Source: Planobispora longispora (lineage in GTDB: Bacteria > Actinomycetota > Actinomycetes > Streptosporangiales > Streptosporangiaceae). Taken from it: 64,000 nt of DNA. Position 1 is the stretch's first letter. Each line of letters starts with the position of its first letter. The DNA lies in assembly GCF_016863135.1 (NCBI RefSeq), contig NZ_BOOH01000021.1, positions 248,001 through 312,000 of the forward strand. The letters run 5' to 3'. Below, piece after piece: positions 18,774 to 26,474 of the stretch. A program made the translations under genes and the position numbers. The notes beneath the pieces are model-generated. The model worked only from the letters and a program-made list of their open reading frames with translations, did no database searches and was not told where the DNA came from.

Positions 18774-20240
18774 ATGAGCATGTTCCGCGTGAAGTCAGTC
18801 GAGCAGTCGATCACCGACACCGAGGCGCCCGAGCACCGGCTGAAGAAGGACCTCACGGCCCTCGACCTGACGGTGTTCGGCATCGGCGTCATCGTGGGCA
18901 CCGGGATCTTCGTCCTGACCGGGCGCGTCGCCAAGGAGACGGCCGGCCCGGCGGTCGCCCTGTCCTTCGTCGCCGCCGCGGTCGTCTGCGCGCTGGCGGC
19001 GCTCTGCTACGCCGAGTTCGCCTCCACGGTTCCGGTGGCCGGCTCGGCCTACACCTTCTCCTTCGCCACGATGGGCGAGTTCCCCGCCTGGATCATCGGC
19101 TGGGACCTGATCCTGGAGATGATGCTCGGCGCCGCGGTCGTCGCGGTCGGCTGGTCGGGATACCTGACCTCGTTGTTGTCCTCCCTCGGGATCGACCTGC
19201 CCGCCGCGCTGGCCGGGGACGACCCGGTCTTCAACCTGCCCGCCGCGGTCATCGTGCTGATCCTCACCGCGGTGCTGGTCGTCGGGATCAAGCTCTCCGC
19301 GCGGCTCAACCTGGCCGTGGTCGCGATCAAGGTCGCGGTGATCCTCCTGGTGATCGTGGCGGGACTGTTCTTCGTCAAGGCCGAGAACTACACTCCGTTC
19401 ATCCCGCCGGCCACGCCGACGCCCGCTGTCGAGGGCCTGTCCGCGCCGCTGATCCAGGTGCTGTTCGGCATCACCCCGGTGGCCTTCGGGGTCGTGGGGA
19501 TCTTCAGCGCCGCCGCCATCGTGTTCTTCGCCTACATCGGCTTCGACGTGGTCGCCACGGCCGCTGAGGAGACCCGGCGGCCGCAGCGGGATCTGCCGAT
19601 CGGCATCATCGCCTCCCTCGCCGTCTGCGCGGTCCTGTACGTGGCGGTCTCCCTGGTCGTCGTCGGCATGCAGCCGTACAGCCGGCTCAGCGAGGCCGCC
19701 CCGCTCGCCGACGCGTTCACGGCGGTCGGCCAGACCTGGGCCGCGACGCTGATCAGCATCGGCGCGCTGGCGGGCCTGACCACGGTGGTGATGATCCTGA
19801 TGCTGGGGCAGTCGCGAGTGATGTTCGCGATGTGCCGGGACGGGCTGCTCCCGCGCGGGCTGGCCAGGGTGCATCCGACGTACCGCACGCCGTACCGGAT
19901 CACGATCCTGCTCGGTGCGCTGGTCGCGGTCCTGGCCGGGCTGGTCCCGCTCGCCGAGATCGCCGAGCTGGTGAACATCGGCACGCTCTTCGCGTTCGTC
20001 GTCGTCTCGATCGCGGTGGTCGTCCTCCGCCGTGCCCGCCCCGACCTGCCGCGCTCCTTCCGCGTCCCGCTGATGCCGCTGCTGCCGGTCCTGTCGGTGC
20101 TGGCCTGCCTCTACCTGATGCTCAACCTGCCGGTGGAGACCTGGATCCGGTTCGTGGCGTGGATGCTCGTCGGATTCCTCCTCTACATCGGGTACGGCTA
20201 CCGCCACAGCCGCCTGGCGCGGCAGTCGCCGAAGCCGTGA
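18774..20240 (+). CDS. APC-superfamily amino acid permease
   Basis: A 488-residue transporter with about 12 membrane helices. After a soluble N-terminus, the first helix has LTVFGIGVIVGTGIFVLTG, the substrate-binding GTGIF motif of cationic amino acid transporters (CAT/YfnA type). Others follow, including FFAYIGFDVVATAAEETRRPQRDLPIGI at about 240-270, the conserved loop of this family. ATG 18774 follows a CGGGAGAC ribosome site. It imports amino acids across the cell membrane, by proton or exchange coupling; the specific substrate is unknown. It is 68 bp after the GntR-TetR gene and may be co-transcribed. Confidence 0.9.
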   Translation: MSMFRVKSVEQSITDTEAPEHRLKKDLTALDLTVFGIGVIVGTGIFVLTGRVAKETAGPAVALSFVAAAVVCALAALCYAEFASTVPVAGSAYTFSFATMGEFPAWIIGWDLILEMMLGAAVVAVGWSGYLTSLLSSLGIDLPAALAGDDPVFNLPAAVIVLILTAVLVVGIKLSARLNLAVVAIKVAVILLVIVAGLFFVKAENYTPFIPPATPTPAVEGLSAPLIQVLFGITPVAFGVVGIFSAAAIVFFAYIGFDVVATAAEETRRPQRDLPIGIIASLAVCAVLYVAVSLVVVGMQPYSRLSEAAPLADAFTAVGQTWAATLISIGALAGLTTVVMILMLGQSRVMFAMCRDGLLPRGLARVHPTYRTPYRITILLGALVAVLAGLVPLAEIAELVNIGTLFAFVVVSIAVVVLRRARPDLPRSFRVPLMPLLPVLSVLACLYLMLNLPVETWIRFVAWMLVGFLLYIGYGYRHSRLARQSPKP

Positions 20241-20322
20241 CGACGCGCGCCGCCGGTCACGGGCGACGGCTCCGCCATACAGCCCTTACCGGTATTCCCG
20301 GCATATTTCCCTCTTCGTCAGG

Positions 20323-20348
20323 CGAACGCATATTGACGAACGCATATT
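20323..20348 (+). promoter_or_regulatory. CGAACGCATATT direct repeat before the LuxR-type gene
   Basis: CGAACGCATATT occurs at 20323-20334 and 20337-20348, a 14-bp period, in an AT-rich island. A related GGCATATTTCC lies at about 20300-20310. The repeat lies about 90 bp before the regulator's start, in a good position for an activator or self-regulation site. Confidence 0.45.
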
Positions 20349-20437
20349 TATCCGTAGTCATCGGATAGCGGGTGGTTAGCCTCGAGCGCGCGGCGGGGAA
20401 TCCACGCCCCGCGCTTATGAGGGCAGGTGACCGGGTG

Positions 20438-23155
20438 GTGAGCGCGAGACGGGGGTCCGGAGCGGCCGACACCGGGCGCTGCGAGCACTGCGGCGCCGAG
20501 CTGCGCGAGCGGACCGGCGCGGGAGGGGCCGGCCGGCCGGCGCGGTTCTGCTCGGGCGCCTGCCGCCAGCGCGCTCGCCGGCTCAGAGCGGCCGCGGAGA
20601 AGGGCAAGGAAACGGGGAAACCCGCGGAGCTCGCGGAGCTCGCGGAGATCGAGGAGAGAGCCGTCGGGAAATCCGCGGAGCTCGCGGAGCTCGCGGAGGA
20701 GGCGACGGGAGAGGCCACGGGGAAAGCGGGGAAAGCGGGGAATGAGGCCGCGGCCGTCCCCCCTTCCTACCCCGCCCCGTATCCCGTCTCCTCCACCGGG
20801 CCCGTCCCGCTTCCGGTGGCCGGGCTGCCGGCCCCCCTCGACAAGTTCGTCGGGCGCGAGGACGAGCTCACCGAGCTGAAGGCGCTGCTCGGCAGGGCGC
20901 GGCTGCTCACCCTGGTCGGGCCGGGCGGGGCGGGGAAGAGCAGGCTCGCCCTCGAACTGGCCGAGAGGGTGCGCGGGGCGTACCCGGGCGGGACCCGGCT
21001 GGTCGAGCTCGCGGAGCTCGCGGAGCTCGCGGACGGTTCGCCGCCCGTACGGCGGGCCGCGGCGGACCCGGGCGTCACCCGGTTCCCGGCCGACCGGGCG
21101 GAGGCGGCCGCGCAAGCGGTCGCGGACAGCCTCGGCGCCGGCAAGGTCCTGCTCATCCTGGACAACTGCGAGCATCTCATCGACGCGAGCGCGCGTTTCG
21201 CGGTGACCCTGCTGCGCTGCCGCCCCGGCCTGGCCGTGCTGGCCACCAGCAGGCAGGCGCTGGAAGCGCCGGGCGAGCACCTCTTCCCGGTGCCCCGGCT
21301 GTCGCTGCCCGCTCCGGGCGGCACGCGCACCCGCGGTGAGCTGCTGCGGTCGGACGCGGTCCGGCTGTTCGCGGAGCGGGCCCGGGCCGTCTTCCCGTCC
21401 TTCGAGCTGACGGCCGGGAACGGCGACGAGATCGCCGAGATATGCGCGCGTCTCGACGGCAACGCCCTGGCGATCGAACTGGCGGCGAGCCGGGTGCGCT
21501 TGTGGTCCGTCGGCGAGATCCTCTCCCGCCTCGACGACCGGTTCCGCCTGCTGAGCGGCGGGGCCCGCACGGTCGCGCCCCGGCACCGGGACATGCGCGC
21601 CGCGATCGGGTGGAGCTACGAGCTGCTGACCCCGCGGGAACGGGAGGTCTTCCGCCGGTTGTCGGTGCTGACCGGCGGGTTCACGGCGGACGGCGCGGTG
21701 GCGGTGTGCGCCGGTACGGACCTGACCCGCGAGGAGGTCCTGGACCTGCTGGGCGGCCTGGAGACGAAGTCGCTGATCGTCCCGGAGCAGGACCGGAGCC
21801 GGTTCGGCATGGCCGAGTCGATCCGGCTCTACGGGTACGAGCGGCTGGTCGAGGCGGGCGAGGCCGACCGCGTCTACGAGCGCTTCGTGCGCTGGCTGCT
21901 CGGGCTGGCCGCACCGGCCGTGGCGGAGACCCGCCTGCTGTGGTCGGCGCACGAGCTGGACCCGCTGGACGGTGAGCTGGACGCCCTGCGGCATGCCGTG
22001 GACTGGGCGGAGCGGCGCGGTGACGACCGCGGGGTGCTGCTGGCGGTGGCGCTCAGCCACTGCCTGTGGCGGCGCGGCCGGATCGTCGAGGGCCGCAGGC
22101 TGCTGGGGAGGACCCTCGCCGGTACGGACCCGGCGTTCCCCGGGCGCGGCGTGGCCCTCGCGCAGGCCGGGAACCTGGCCCTGCTCCAGGGCGAGGCGGA
22201 CAGGGCGTTGTCCCTGGCGCGGGAGGCCGTCGCGCTGGGGGAGGCGGGCGGGCGCCCCATGACGCTCGCCCGCGCGCTGGCGACCCTGCAGGCCGTACAG
22301 CAGGCCCGCGGCGACCTCGGCGCCGCCGACGACGCCTCGCGGCGCTGCCTGGAGCTGCTGCGCTCCTCCGCGGGGTTGCTGGACATCGCCGTGTGCCTGC
22401 GCGACCGCGCCCGTCTGGCGGTCCTGACCGGGGATCTGGACGACGCGGACGCGCTGCTGCAGGAATGCCTCACCGCCCATCTGAGCCATGGGAACGGTCC
22501 CGTGCCGGTCGAGTGGCTGGACCTCACCGCGATGCTGGCCCTCGCCCGCGGCGACACCGAGACGGCGGACAGGAGGCTGCGGGACGGGCTGGCCCGCTAC
22601 CGGACCGCGCCGGGCGAGACCGCGCCGGAGGGGTCCGCTCGCGGCCTGCCGTCCCCGCTCGTCCTGGAGCTGGTCAGGGGCCTGGCCGTCGTGGCCGCCG
22701 GGCGGGAGGAGGCCGCCCGGGCGCTGCGGCTGGCGGCCGCGGCGGAGGCGTTCGGCCGGGAGCAGCGTCTCCACGCCGGCGTGTGCCTCGGCGACCTGCT
22801 CGACGCGGCGGTGACGTCGGCCCGGTCGGCGCTGTCCGCTCCGGCCGCGGCGGCCGCCGAGGGGGAGGGCCGGAGGTTCGGGGCCGCGCAGCTGATCGCC
22901 TACGCCCTCGACGAGGGGGTCCGGCCGCGGCCGCGCGGCGCCGGGACGGGGGAGACCGTCCTCACGGGCCGGGAGCGGGAGGTCGCCAAGCTCGTCGCCG
23001 AGGGCCTGGCCAACCGGCAGATCGCCCGGCGGCTGCACGTGTCGGAGCGGACGGTGCACACCCACCTGGAGCGCATCCGGGCCAAGCTGGACCTGCCCTC
23101 ACGGGCGCACATCGTGCGCTGGTGGGTCGGCGAGAAGGCCCGGGGCGACGGCTGA
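20438..23155 (+). CDS. large ATP-binding LuxR-family regulator with N-terminal zinc finger
   Basis: A 905-residue protein. Residues about 10-45 hold a C-x2-C...C-x3-C zinc-finger-like motif (CEHCGAEL, FCSGACRQRARRLR). A low-complexity stretch rich in AEL triplets follows (about 60-105). The ATPase core has Walker A VGPGGAGKS near 160 and Walker B LLILDNCEHL near 240, then a helical TPR-like region. The C-terminal 65 residues are a LuxR helix-turn-helix (LTGREREVAKLVAEGLANRQIARRLHVSERTVHTHLERI). I favour GTG 20438 (after GGCAGGTGA); ATG 20417 and GTG 20435 are alternatives. It differs from AfsR by lacking a SARP domain. Its target is unknown; the neighbouring acyltransferase and hydrolase genes, separated by an iterated site, are candidates. 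Confidence 0.85.
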   Translation: MSARRGSGAADTGRCEHCGAELRERTGAGGAGRPARFCSGACRQRARRLRAAAEKGKETGKPAELAELAEIEERAVGKSAELAELAEEATGEATGKAGKAGNEAAAVPPSYPAPYPVSSTGPVPLPVAGLPAPLDKFVGREDELTELKALLGRARLLTLVGPGGAGKSRLALELAERVRGAYPGGTRLVELAELAELADGSPPVRRAAADPGVTRFPADRAEAAAQAVADSLGAGKVLLILDNCEHLIDASARFAVTLLRCRPGLAVLATSRQALEAPGEHLFPVPRLSLPAPGGTRTRGELLRSDAVRLFAERARAVFPSFELTAGNGDEIAEICARLDGNALAIELAASRVRLWSVGEILSRLDDRFRLLSGGARTVAPRHRDMRAAIGWSYELLTPREREVFRRLSVLTGGFTADGAVAVCAGTDLTREEVLDLLGGLETKSLIVPEQDRSRFGMAESIRLYGYERLVEAGEADRVYERFVRWLLGLAAPAVAETRLLWSAHELDPLDGELDALRHAVDWAERRGDDRGVLLAVALSHCLWRRGRIVEGRRLLGRTLAGTDPAFPGRGVALAQAGNLALLQGEADRALSLAREAVALGEAGGRPMTLARALATLQAVQQARGDLGAADDASRRCLELLRSSAGLLDIAVCLRDRARLAVLTGDLDDADALLQECLTAHLSHGNGPVPVEWLDLTAMLALARGDTETADRRLRDGLARYRTAPGETAPEGSARGLPSPLVLELVRGLAVVAAGREEAARALRLAAAAEAFGREQRLHAGVCLGDLLDAAVTSARSALSAPAAAAAEGEGRRFGAAQLIAYALDEGVRPRPRGAGTGETVLTGREREVAKLVAEGLANRQIARRLHVSERTVHTHLERIRAKLDLPSRAHIVRWWVGEKARGDG
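20624..20701 (+). repeat. GCGGAGCTC 9-bp tandem repeats inside the LuxR-type gene
   Basis: The 9-mer GCGGAGCTC is repeated at 20624-20650 (three units, the last GCGGAGATC) and again at 20675-20701; a third block lies at 21005-21034 inside the ATPase domain. In frame they encode AEL AEL AEI and AEL AEL AEE. The first two blocks form a flexible acidic linker; the third lengthens a loop between Walker A and Walker B. Confidence 0.75.
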
Positions 23156-24544
23156 GCGGCGGGAGAGGACGGGCTCCGGAATCCGGTAGGGGATGGTGGC
23201 GTCCCCGGTCCCGTGGGGAACGGTGGCCGGGCCGCGGTGGGCGAGGACGGGCTCCGGGCCGCGGCGGGCGAGGACGGGTTCCGAGCCGCGGTGGGGGAGG
23301 GCGGGCTCCGGGGTACGACGGGAGGGAGCGGCCTCCGAGCTCTGCGGACTCCTCGGGCTCCGCGAGCTCCGCGAGTGCTGGGCCGTCTGCGCCGCCTCCC
23401 GGTCGTGCGACCGGCGGCCCGCGGGGTCCCGGTGCCGCCCGGCGGCCCGGCCGCGGCCGGGCAGGTCGAGCAGGAACGGGACGGCGCCGGCCGCGCGCAG
23501 CCCCCGGTTCAGCGCCAGGCAGATCCCGGTCACGAGCGCGGTGAGCAGAATCGGCTCGACGACGGCGACCGCCGTCGCCCCCGCGCCGCCGAGACCGGAC
23601 AGCGGCCCGGCGAGCGCGAGGTCCAGCAGCGCGAGGACCGGCATGTGGATGACGTAGATCGGCAGCGTCTGCCGCCCGAGGGCCGCCAGCGGCGTGGACA
23701 GCAGTCTCCAGCGGCTCAGCGCGACCGCCGCGGTGACCCCGAAGGCCGTCGCCGCCACGGAGACCGCGGGCCAGACGCCCGGCCAGGCCTGCGCGCCGAG
23801 GACCGCCATGACGAGCAGCGCCGTCGCGTAACCGCCGCCGGTCAGCAGGAGACGGCGCCGGTCCGCGGCGGCGGCCAGCCGCTCGACGGCCGGGCGGAAG
23901 TGCATCCCGGCGAGGAAGAACACCAGGTTCTGGTACAGCCCGGCGCGGTTGCCCGGAGCGGCGATCAGGTCGGCGGAGGCGAGGACCGACAGCGTCAGGG
24001 CGAGCCCCAGCACCAGGAGCCGCGGGAACCGGCGGGTGAGTTTCGCGATCACGAAGTACAGCGCCAGCGCGTACAGGTACCACAGATTGGACGGAGTGAT
24101 CGTGAGCTGCTCCACCAGCCCCGCCACGCCCGTGGCGCGGTCGGTGGGGAACTCCGGCGTCGTGCTCAGGATCGCGGTGTGGATCAGCAGCCACAGCGCG
24201 TAGAGGTAGAGGAACTTCGCCACGCGCGACCGGGCGGTCATCCGCCACGGCCGGTTCACCGCGCCGAGCGCGAACATGCCGGAGATGGTGAAGAACAGCG
24301 GCATGCGCAGCGGCAGGAGCTGCTCGCCCAGCGCGCCCCACGCTCCCGCCACCGGCAGGTCGATCCGCCAGTCGACCCGGAGGTAGTGCTTGGCGACCAC
24401 ATGCCACAGGACCACGAGCAGGATGCAGACGCCCTTGGCGGTGTCGGCCCACCGGACGCGTTCCCGGGCGGGCGCCGCAGCCGAGGGCGCGCGGCCGTCC
24501 GGTGAGGACGCGCGTGACGTGGCGCCGGTCGCGGTGACGGACAC
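23099..24544 (-). CDS. acyltransferase-3 family membrane protein
   Basis: A 481-residue membrane protein with about ten helices. The N-terminal motif RVRWADTAKGVCILLVVLWHV (near 35-50) carries the catalytic His of the acyltransferase-3/OafB family, which moves acetyl or similar groups onto extracytoplasmic sugars or lipids; LPLRMPLFFTISGMF is also typical. The C-terminal 100 residues are a repetitive Arg/Pro/Ser tail (RGPEPVLA-type units) encoded by 27-bp tandem repeats. The 3' end overlaps the end of the convergent LuxR-type gene by 57 bp. GTG 24544 is chosen because GGGAGAGCAATC precedes it; upstream in-frame GTG codons are possible. Confidence 0.82.
   Translation of the reverse strand: MSVTATGATSRASSPDGRAPSAAAPARERVRWADTAKGVCILLVVLWHVVAKHYLRVDWRIDLPVAGAWGALGEQLLPLRMPLFFTISGMFALGAVNRPWRMTARSRVAKFLYLYALWLLIHTAILSTTPEFPTDRATGVAGLVEQLTITPSNLWYLYALALYFVIAKLTRRFPRLLVLGLALTLSVLASADLIAAPGNRAGLYQNLVFFLAGMHFRPAVERLAAAADRRRLLLTGGGYATALLVMAVLGAQAWPGVWPAVSVAATAFGVTAAVALSRWRLLSTPLAALGRQTLPIYVIHMPVLALLDLALAGPLSGLGGAGATAVAVVEPILLTALVTGICLALNRGLRAAGAVPFLLDLPGRGRAAGRHRDPAGRRSHDREAAQTAQHSRSSRSPRSPQSSEAAPSRRTPEPALPHRGSEPVLARRGPEPVLAHRGPATVPHGTGDATIPYRIPEPVLSRRSAVAPGLLADPPAHDVRP
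23237..23317 (-). repeat. 27-bp tandem repeat in the acyltransferase tail
   Basis: Three adjacent 27-bp units (23237-23263, 23264-23290, 23291-23317) share a GGCGAGGACGGGCTCCGG-like core, with a partial further unit near 23160-23185. On the minus strand they encode 9-residue RGPEPVLAH-like units of the cytoplasmic tail. Confidence 0.7.
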
Positions 24545-24693
24545 GATTGCTCTCCCGTGGGTGCGGACGCCCACGGAACGGGACGTCTGGGTCACCGGCC
24601 CTCCGCGGCCGGTCACTGAGACGATGCCGTCCGGCGCCGGCCGGGCACATCCGCACAAACCGCAGGCCGATTACGTGACACCGAAGTACGGCC

Positions 24694-24753
24694 CGATGTC
24701 ACGGAAACCCGGGCGATGTCACGGAAATACAGGCGGTGTCATGGAAACGTGCG
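24694..24753. repeat. three 20-bp iterons in the divergent promoter region
   Basis: Three head-to-tail 20-bp units (24694-24713, 24714-24733, 24734-24753) share CGRTGTCAYGGAAA at their start; a degenerate fourth (CGTGACACCGAAG) precedes them at 24674. A 20-bp period is close to two helical turns, placing each copy on roughly the same DNA face. They lie between the acyltransferase and hydrolase starts and look like a cooperative operator. Confidence 0.7.
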
Positions 24754-24841
24754 CCGCGATTTCCGGCACAAGCGCCCTGACCTGTCGTAACCGGGCCTAA
24801 TTCTGTGGCGCGGCCGGAGCGGAACGGCCTAGATTCCGTGC

Positions 24842-25951
24842 ATGGTGGAGATCCACGGTACGTGCGCCACCCGGTTCGACGAGGTGCGCGCGGCGCTGGC
24901 GAGCCTGCTGGAGACCGCGGACGTGGGCGGCTCGGCCGCGGTGTACGTCGACGGCGAGCCGCTGGTCGACCTGTGGGGCGGGCACGTCGACGAGGCCCGC
25001 ACCGTCGAGTGGGAGCGCGACACCATCACCAACGTCTGGTCCACGACCAAGACGATGACGGCGCTGTGCGCGCTGATCCTCGCCGACCGCGGCGAGCTGG
25101 ACCTGGCCGCGCCGGTCGCCGCGTACTGGCCGGAGTTCGCCGCCGCCGGCAAGGAGCGCGTCCGGGTGCGGCACCTGCTCTCCCACACCGCGGGCCTGCC
25201 CTCCTGGGACGAGCCGATGACGGCCGAGGACCTCTACGACTGGGAGGGGGCCGTGCGGAGGCTGGCCGCCCAGGCTCCGCGCTGGGAGCCGGGCGCCGAC
25301 GCCGGCTACCACGTGGTCACCCAGGGCTTCCTGGTCGGCGAGGTGGTGCGCCGCGTCACCGGCCGGAGCCTGGGCGCCTTCTTCGCCGAGGAGGTGGCCG
25401 GGCCGCTGGGAGCCGACTTCCACATCGGGCTGGCCGCCGAGCACGACCACCGCGTCGCCCCGGTCATCGCCCCCGAGGCGCCGGACGGCCCCGCCGTGCC
25501 CCCGCGGGCCCATGAGATCGCCAACCCGCTGCTCCCGCCGACGGCGGCCAACGGCACCGCCTGGCGGCGCGCCGAGATCCCGGCCGGCAACGGGCACGGC
25601 AACGCCCGGTCGGTCGCCCTCGCGCAGTCGGCGCTGGCCTGCGGCGGCACGGTGCGCGGGGTGCGGCTGCTGTCGCCGGCGGGCTGCGAGCGCGCCCTGG
25701 AAGAGCAGTTCGACGGGGTGGACCGCTACCTGGACATGCGCATGCGCTACGGCATGGGATACGCCCTGTACGGCGGTGCGCCGGGCGGGCCGCGGGCCTG
25801 CTTCTGGGGCGGGATGGACGGCTCCATCGCCTGGATCGACTTCGACGCCCGCATGGTGGTGTCGTACGTGACGAACCAGGTGCGGAATCCGGGCGCCCCC
25901 GGCGGCAACCGGGGCATGGAGATCGTGCTGGCCGCCTACGGGGGCGTGTAG
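24842..25951 (+). CDS. beta-lactamase-fold serine hydrolase (class C/EstB type)
   Basis: A 369-residue serine hydrolase. The catalytic SxxK is S67-T-T-K70 (VWSTTKTMTAL) and the second motif is Y156-H-V (AGYHVVTQG). The WEPGADAGYHV and HLLSHTAGLPSW segments are typical of the esterase/DD-peptidase-like group (EstB) rather than true beta-lactamases. There is no signal peptide, so it probably acts on an ester or amide in the cytoplasm. A TAGATT box at 24830-24835 is only 6 nt from the ATG and there is no ribosome site, which points to a leaderless mRNA. The tandem iterons just upstream may control it. Confidence 0.87.
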   Translation: MVEIHGTCATRFDEVRAALASLLETADVGGSAAVYVDGEPLVDLWGGHVDEARTVEWERDTITNVWSTTKTMTALCALILADRGELDLAAPVAAYWPEFAAAGKERVRVRHLLSHTAGLPSWDEPMTAEDLYDWEGAVRRLAAQAPRWEPGADAGYHVVTQGFLVGEVVRRVTGRSLGAFFAEEVAGPLGADFHIGLAAEHDHRVAPVIAPEAPDGPAVPPRAHEIANPLLPPTAANGTAWRRAEIPAGNGHGNARSVALAQSALACGGTVRGVRLLSPAGCERALEEQFDGVDRYLDMRMRYGMGYALYGGAPGGPRACFWGGMDGSIAWIDFDARMVVSYVTNQVRNPGAPGGNRGMEIVLAAYGGV

Positions 25952-26115
25952 CCGCTGCCGCCCGTGTGCCGCATCCGGGACCGGTGATCCGGCCGCCGTC
26001 CCTTACGGCGTGCTTGCAAGCGGTCTGTAAGCGGCGGCGGCGGAGGTGCTTCCCGCCGCGGGCCTCCTGCCGACCGGCCCGCTGAACTGCTGTTTCAGGA
26101 GTGACAAGTGTGATG

Positions 26116-26151
26116 AAAGGTGCATTCAAGAAACGGTCAAGCGGCACCTTT
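26116..26151 (+). promoter_or_regulatory. inverted repeat over the probable RiPP operon promoter
   Basis: AAAGGTGC (26116-26123) and GCACCTTT (26144-26151) form a perfect 8-bp inverted repeat with a 20-nt spacer. The region between holds TTCAAG and GGTCAA (possible -35) and the right arm runs into TTTTAGTG (possible -10). This is the only AT-rich patch upstream of the precursor gene, about 90 bp before its ATG. A dedicated regulator is not visible nearby. Confidence 0.45.
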
Positions 26152-26170
26152 TAGTGTCTTTTCTCGTAAG

Positions 26171-26223
26171 CGGGTCACCGAGTCGGAGACCCGGAAGAAA
26201 AGATCGAAGCCGTAGATGACGGC
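26171..26223 (+). promoter_or_regulatory. structured 5' leader of the RiPP precursor mRNA
   Basis: Two small stems can form: CGGGTC (26171-26176) with GACCCG (26188-26193), and GCCGT-AGATG-ACGGC (26209-26223). The second ends just before the AAAGGGGGAAA ribosome site. They may stabilise this short, highly expressed message; nothing resembles a known riboswitch. Confidence 0.35.
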
Positions 26224-26241
26224 TCAAAGGGGGAAACCAAT

Positions 26242-26379
26242 ATGTCGAAGTTCAGCATCGACGACATCCCGTTCGAGGGCGCGGAGCTCACCGAGGCCGA
26301 GCTGGGCGAGGTCGCCGGCGGCCGGATGAGCGTGTCCTGGAAGATCGGCGGCAAGCCGGCCGAGTGGGTCATCAGCTAA
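26242..26379 (+). CDS. RiPP precursor peptide with Gly-Gly leader
   Basis: A 45-residue peptide. Residues 1-27 form an acidic helical leader, with DDIPFEG near the start and ELTEAELGEVAGG at the end: the double-glycine pattern cut by C39 peptidases. The predicted core, residues 28-45, is RMSVSWKIGGKPAEWVIS. It has Ser30, Ser32, Lys34, Lys38 and Ser45 as possible nucleophiles but only one acidic side chain, Glu41, and no Cys. An ATP-grasp ligase gene follows, so a single Ser-Glu ester or Lys-Glu amide macrocycle is the simplest product. ATG 26242 follows AAAGGGGGAAACCAAT. No close relative comes to mind; the assignment rests on the leader type, size and context. Confidence 0.85.
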   Translation: MSKFSIDDIPFEGAELTEAELGEVAGGRMSVSWKIGGKPAEWVIS

Positions 26380-26404
26380 CCCTGCCCTGACACCACGGGG
26401 TGAC

Positions 26405-26438
26405 AAGCGGCGGAGCGGGCCCTCCCGCTCCGCCGCTT
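26405..26438 (+). terminator. hairpin between precursor and modification genes
   Basis: AAGCGGCGGAGCGGG and its exact complement flank CCCT, a perfect 15-bp stem, followed by CCTTT. It begins 25 bp after the precursor stop and ends 36 bp before the ATP-grasp start. In peptide operons such a partial terminator keeps precursor mRNA in excess of enzyme mRNA. Confidence 0.85.
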
Positions 26439-26474
26439 CCTTTGCGACGGGCTTCCTCTGTGACGGAAACGAGC

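Noticed and set aside
22962-24656. Long second frame over the acyltransferase region.
   Set aside because: Out-of-frame shadow rich in Arg/Gly/Ala; the chosen frame has the acyltransferase-3 motif and membrane helices.
24842-25951. True beta-lactamase for antibiotic resistance.
   Set aside because: No signal peptide, YxV in place of YxN and EstB-like motifs point to an esterase or related hydrolase.
26242-26379. Lanthipeptide or Nif11-type precursor.
   Set aside because: The core has no Cys or Thr, and no LanB, LanC, LanM or radical SAM gene is present; the ATP-grasp gene fits a graspetide better.
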